In this document: in pieces, positions 61,162 through 64,000 of the stretch
How the letters are laid out: each line of letters begins with the position of its first letter
Position numbering within the stretch: position 1 is the first letter of the stretch
Assembly (NCBI RefSeq): GCF_015751785.1
Contig: NZ_JADOTY010000001.1
Location: 5,642,001-5,706,000, forward strand
DNA from: Micromonospora vinacea
GTDB taxonomy: Bacteria; Actinomycetota; Actinomycetes; Mycobacteriales; Micromonosporaceae
Length of the DNA: 64,000 bases
Direction: 5' to 3'
The notes under the pieces: generated by a model
Told to the model about the DNA's origin: nothing
Databases searched by the model: none
The model's input: only the letters and a program-made list of their open reading frames with translations
Program-made: the position numbers and the translations under genes

Positions 61162-62787
61162 TCAGGACGGGACGTCGCGGTGGCGGAAGGCGGCCACGCC
61201 GACGGCGAGCAGGGCCGCGGCCACCGCCGCCAGCACCACCAGGGGAAGCGCCGTCGGGTCGACAGCGGGCACGGCCGGCACATGGGTGTACGGCGAGACG
61301 TTGAGCGCGGCCTGCGGCAGTTCCAGCACCGCGCCGAGCTGCCCGAGGAGCAGGAAGACCAGCAGCGCCGTCCAGGACAGCACCACCGACCAGCGGGGCA
61401 GTAGCCCGAAGATCGCGGTCACCACCCCGGCGATCACGAGCAGGGCGGGCAGGCGCAGCAGCGCGGCGCCCCCAAGCTCGACGGCCTGGCCGAGCGGGTC
61501 TCCCGTGACGATGCCGTAGCCGAGGCCGGTGGTCACGCCGGCGAGGAGCAGCAGGGCGACAGCGCCGAGCGTCGCGGCGAGCACCTGGGTGCCGAGCCAG
61601 CGGGTACGGCTGACCGCCGTGGCGAGGGCCGCCTCCAGCACCCCGTCGGCTTCGTCGGCGCGGACGCGGAGCAGGGCCTGCACGACGTACGCGCCGATGG
61701 TAAGGGCGAAGAGGCCGAGCATCGCGGCCAGGTACGCGTTGATCAGGTCGGCTCCGCCACCCATCGCGTTGATCGCTTCGGCGGCGGCCGGATTCGCGTC
61801 GATCATGTCGTCGAACTCGTCGGCGGCGACGCCCATGGAGAGGCCGAGCACCGCCACGCCGATCGCCCAGCCGAGCAGTGTGCCGCGCTGCATCCGCCAG
61901 GCCAACCCGGTGGGGCTGAGCAGCCGTGGCGCGCCGGTGGCCGGGCCGCGTCGGGGGGCGATCAGGCCGGCGCCCTGGTCGCGTCGCTCGGCGAGGGCGT
62001 ACGCCAGCGCCACCCCGGCGAGCAGCAGTACGACGGGCAGGGCGAGCACCCACCAGCGTTCACCGTCGAAGGCTCGTACCTGGTTGCCCCAGCCGAGCGG
62101 GGAGATCCACGACGGCCAGGCGCTGCGTACCCGGGTGCCGTCGGCGCTCTGGTCGCCGAGCACGTCCCCGGCGGCGCGTAGCACGAAGGAGAGCCCGACG
62201 GTGGCGGCGGCGAGCGCGTTGGCGCCGCGTGCGGTGACGGAGAGCTGGGCGGTGACCGCGGCGATCGCGGTGAAGGCGACCCCGACTCCGCCGATTGCGG
62301 CCGCTGCCGCGACGGAGCCGGCGAGCGGTAGACCGGCGCCGACCAGGGCGACCGCGAGCAGGGCGGCGGCCACTGTGTTCGCCGCGACGATGACGAGCAG
62401 CGCGGCGGTGAGCGACGCGTACCGGCCGACCACGTTGGCGCCGAGCAGTTCGGCGCGGCCGGTCTCCTCGTTCTGCCGGGTGTGCCGGGTCACCGCGAAG
62501 GTGCTCAGCAGCGCGACGATCAGGGCCAGCGTCACGTACGTCTCGGCGACCACCACGGCACCGAGGTCGGTGCCGTGGATGGGGCCGTTGAAGGCGCGGG
62601 CGACCAGGCTGGATGCCGAGGTGGTGGCGTAACCCAGCCGGGCCTCCTGGTCCGGGTAGATGCCGGCGACGCTGCCGGCGAGGGCGTAGCCGAGCAGGGG
62701 TGTGCCGAGGATCCAGATGGCGAGGCGGATCCGGTCGCGGCGCAGCACGAGCCGGGCCAGCCGGGTCGTGCCGGTGAGGGCGTTCAC
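61162..62787 (-). CDS. ABC exporter permease, 12-helix two-half type
   Basis: This 541-residue membrane protein has two similar halves of about six helices each, as in actinobacterial 'exporter of polyketide antibiotics' permeases. The first half starts LVLRRDRIRLAIWILGTPLL and the second LAWRMQRGTLLGWAIGVAVL. The ATG overlaps the ATPase gene stop (ATGA), so the two form one transporter. Cargo could be a drug, antibiotic or lipid. Regulation is probably by the divergent TetR protein. Confidence 0.86.
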   Translation of the reverse strand: MNALTGTTRLARLVLRRDRIRLAIWILGTPLLGYALAGSVAGIYPDQEARLGYATTSASSLVARAFNGPIHGTDLGAVVVAETYVTLALIVALLSTFAVTRHTRQNEETGRAELLGANVVGRYASLTAALLVIVAANTVAAALLAVALVGAGLPLAGSVAAAAAIGGVGVAFTAIAAVTAQLSVTARGANALAAATVGLSFVLRAAGDVLGDQSADGTRVRSAWPSWISPLGWGNQVRAFDGERWWVLALPVVLLLAGVALAYALAERRDQGAGLIAPRRGPATGAPRLLSPTGLAWRMQRGTLLGWAIGVAVLGLSMGVAADEFDDMIDANPAAAEAINAMGGGADLINAYLAAMLGLFALTIGAYVVQALLRVRADEADGVLEAALATAVSRTRWLGTQVLAATLGAVALLLLAGVTTGLGYGIVTGDPLGQAVELGGAALLRLPALLVIAGVVTAIFGLLPRWSVVLSWTALLVFLLLGQLGAVLELPQAALNVSPYTHVPAVPAVDPTALPLVVLAAVAAALLAVGVAAFRHRDVPS

Positions 62788-63788
62788 CGGGCACCGCCCT
62801 GCGGGGCGTCAGCGTGCGCATCGGCGGCCGAGGTGCCAGCGGCCGGAGCGGCCGAGGCGCCAGCGGCGGGATCGTCCAAGGCGCCGGCGTCCGAGGCAGC
62901 GGCGGCCGGGTCGTCGCCGTAGTGGCGCAGGAAGAGCTGCTCCAGGGTGGGTGGCGTGCTGGTCAGCGCACGGACGCCGAAGCGGATGAGCTGGCCGAGC
63001 AGCTCGTCGAGGTGGGTGGGGTCGACCTCCAGGTGGGTACGACCGTCGACCTCGTGCACGTCGTGCACGCCGGGCAGCGCGTCCAGACCGGTGACCGGGC
63101 GGGCGGTCTCGACGGTCACCGCCGTGCGGGTGAGGTGGCGCAGCTCGGCGAGGGTGCCGGATTCGACGGTGCGGCCCTCGCGGATGATGCTGACTCGGTC
63201 GCAGAGCGCCTCGACCTCGGCGAGCACGTGGCTGGAGAGCAGCACTGTGGCGCCGGCCTGCTTGACCCGCCGGACCTCGTCCTGGAACACCGCCTCCATG
63301 AGGGGGTCGAGGCCGGAGGTCGGCTCGTCGAGCACGTACAGCTCCACCGGGGAGGAGAAGGCGGCGACGATGGCCACCTTCTGTCGGTTGCCCTTGGAGT
63401 AGGTGCGGCAGCGGCGGGTCGGGTCCAGGTCGAAGCGGTGCAGCAGCTCGTCGCGGCGACGCCGGTCGAGGCCACCGCGCAGTTGACCGAGCAGGTCGAT
63501 GGCTTCCCCGCCGGTGAGGTTGGGCCAGAGGCTGACGTCACCCGGCACGTACGCCAGTCGGCGGTGCAGGCGGACCGCGTCGCGCCACGGGTCGGCGCCG
63601 AGCACCTGGGCGTCGCCGGAGTCGCGGCGGAGCAACCCGAGCAGGATCCGGATGGTGGTGGACTTTCCGGAGCCGTTGGGCCCGAGGAAGCCGTGCACCT
63701 CCCCCTGCTCGACGTTCAGGTCCAGCCCGTCGAGTGCCCGGATGGCGCCGAACGTCTTGACCAGGTTGCCGATCGAGATGACGGGCAT
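62784..63788 (-). CDS. ABC exporter ATP-binding protein
   Basis: This 334-residue ATPase has Walker A GPNGSGKS, the signature YSKGNRQK (a variant of LSGGQ), Walker B LYVLDEPTSGLDP and switch His in LLSSHVLAEVEALC. The final ~45 residues are a low-complexity Ala/Asp/Gly tail after FLRHYGDDP, beyond the normal end of the family. It drives the permease encoded next. The first base of the gene is 40 bases from the TetR operator palindrome. Confidence 0.9.
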   Translation of the reverse strand: MPVISIGNLVKTFGAIRALDGLDLNVEQGEVHGFLGPNGSGKSTTIRILLGLLRRDSGDAQVLGADPWRDAVRLHRRLAYVPGDVSLWPNLTGGEAIDLLGQLRGGLDRRRRDELLHRFDLDPTRRCRTYSKGNRQKVAIVAAFSSPVELYVLDEPTSGLDPLMEAVFQDEVRRVKQAGATVLLSSHVLAEVEALCDRVSIIREGRTVESGTLAELRHLTRTAVTVETARPVTGLDALPGVHDVHEVDGRTHLEVDPTHLDELLGQLIRFGVRALTSTPPTLEQLFLRHYGDDPAAAASDAGALDDPAAGASAAPAAGTSAADAHADAPQGGAR

Positions 63789-63828
63789 GACCCCTCCTGC
63801 CGTTGGCTGCGTCGAGAGTCACCACTGT

Positions 63829-63845
63829 ACTGACCGCTGGTCAGT
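63829..63845. promoter_or_regulatory. TetR-type operator palindrome
   Basis: ACTGACCGCTGGTCAGT has perfect 7-base arms around a 3-base spacer. It lies between the exporter ATPase gene and the divergent TetR gene, where a single bound repressor could shut both promoters. Confidence 0.7.
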
Positions 63846-63897
63846 AGAATCAACGGTGATCGTGCCCACCGGTCAGGACGTCGCTAGGCTGGCCGGC

Positions 63898-64000
63898 ATG
63901 ACGGCCGATCCCGCGGACGACACCCGCACCCGGATCCTGCGCGCCGCGCTCGACCTGTTCGCCGAGCACGGCTACCAGCGGACCTCGCTGCGGCAGATCG
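63898..64000 (+). CDS. TetR family regulator, N-terminal part
   Basis: Thirty-four codons are visible before the window ends: ADDTRTRILRAALDLFAEHG and YQRTSLRQI, the start of the TetR helix-turn-helix. The gene diverges from the ABC exporter, with the palindrome in between. It probably represses itself and the exporter until a ligand binds. The ligand domain is outside the window. Confidence 0.82.
   Translation, partial: MTADPADDTRTRILRAALDLFAEHGYQRTSLRQI

Overview
The window is high-GC actinobacterial DNA. Heavy G/C at third codon positions, many GTG starts, ATGA/GTGA stop-start overlaps, actinobacterial mannosyltransferases and a complete phage-growth-limitation gene set all fit this. The closest match in style is Micromonosporaceae (Micromonospora or a relative); that placement is inference. 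No rRNA, tRNA, CRISPR array or transposase was seen.

Left flank (1-12,881): a hexuronate-type sugar catabolic locus. On the minus strand run a LacI regulator, a CUT1 ABC importer (lipoprotein binding protein plus two permeases), a YesL/DUF624 membrane protein and a DUF6807 (PmoA-like) protein cut by the window edge. Divergently on the plus strand run a Gfo/Idh/MocA oxidoreductase, uronate isomerase (UxaC family), an L-fuconate-dehydratase-type enolase, a fructuronate-reductase-type dehydrogenase and a second Gfo/Idh/MocA protein. Two LacI-type palindromes sit in the divergent promoter region.

Housekeeping and accessory stretch (12,900-21,000): an HD-domain protein that may be leaderless, a Tat-exported berberine-bridge-type flavoprotein, a secreted guanyl-specific RNase with its barstar inhibitor, two polyprenol-phosphate-dependent mannosyltransferases, an unknown protein, and an AbiEi/DUF559-type protein.

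Defence island (about 21,300-60,300): all six genes of a type 2 BREX (Pgl) system are present but split into three blocks. Block 1 is brxHI-brxD-pglZ-pglY (21,301-31,206), block 2 is gntR-pglX (44,473-48,378) and block 3 is pglW (54,030-58,487). Between them lie three groups. The first is a plus-strand unit of a GmrSD-like DUF262 enzyme, an EVE-like/HEPN fusion and a DUF7662 small protein. The second is an ESX-type operon ending in a WXG-like protein with a C-terminal HEXXH domain. The third follows pglX: a PD-(D/E)XK protein, an Ala/Gly-rich membrane-type protein, a 984-residue zinc-ribbon protein with a possible RNase H-like region, and a NucS-like nuclease. Between pglX and pglW are DivIVA-like genes, one of them a truncated duplicate, a degenerate ADP-ribosylglycohydrolase, a divergent uracil-DNA-glycosylase-like protein and a DUF6998 protein. 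A membrane-anchored Mrr-type nuclease lies at the right margin.

Right flank (60,475-64,000): a small membrane protein, an ABC exporter pair, and the start of a divergent TetR regulator with a clear palindromic operator between them.

Best candidates for undescribed biology are the EVE-HEPN/DUF7662 unit and the set of genes translationally coupled to, or following, pglX.
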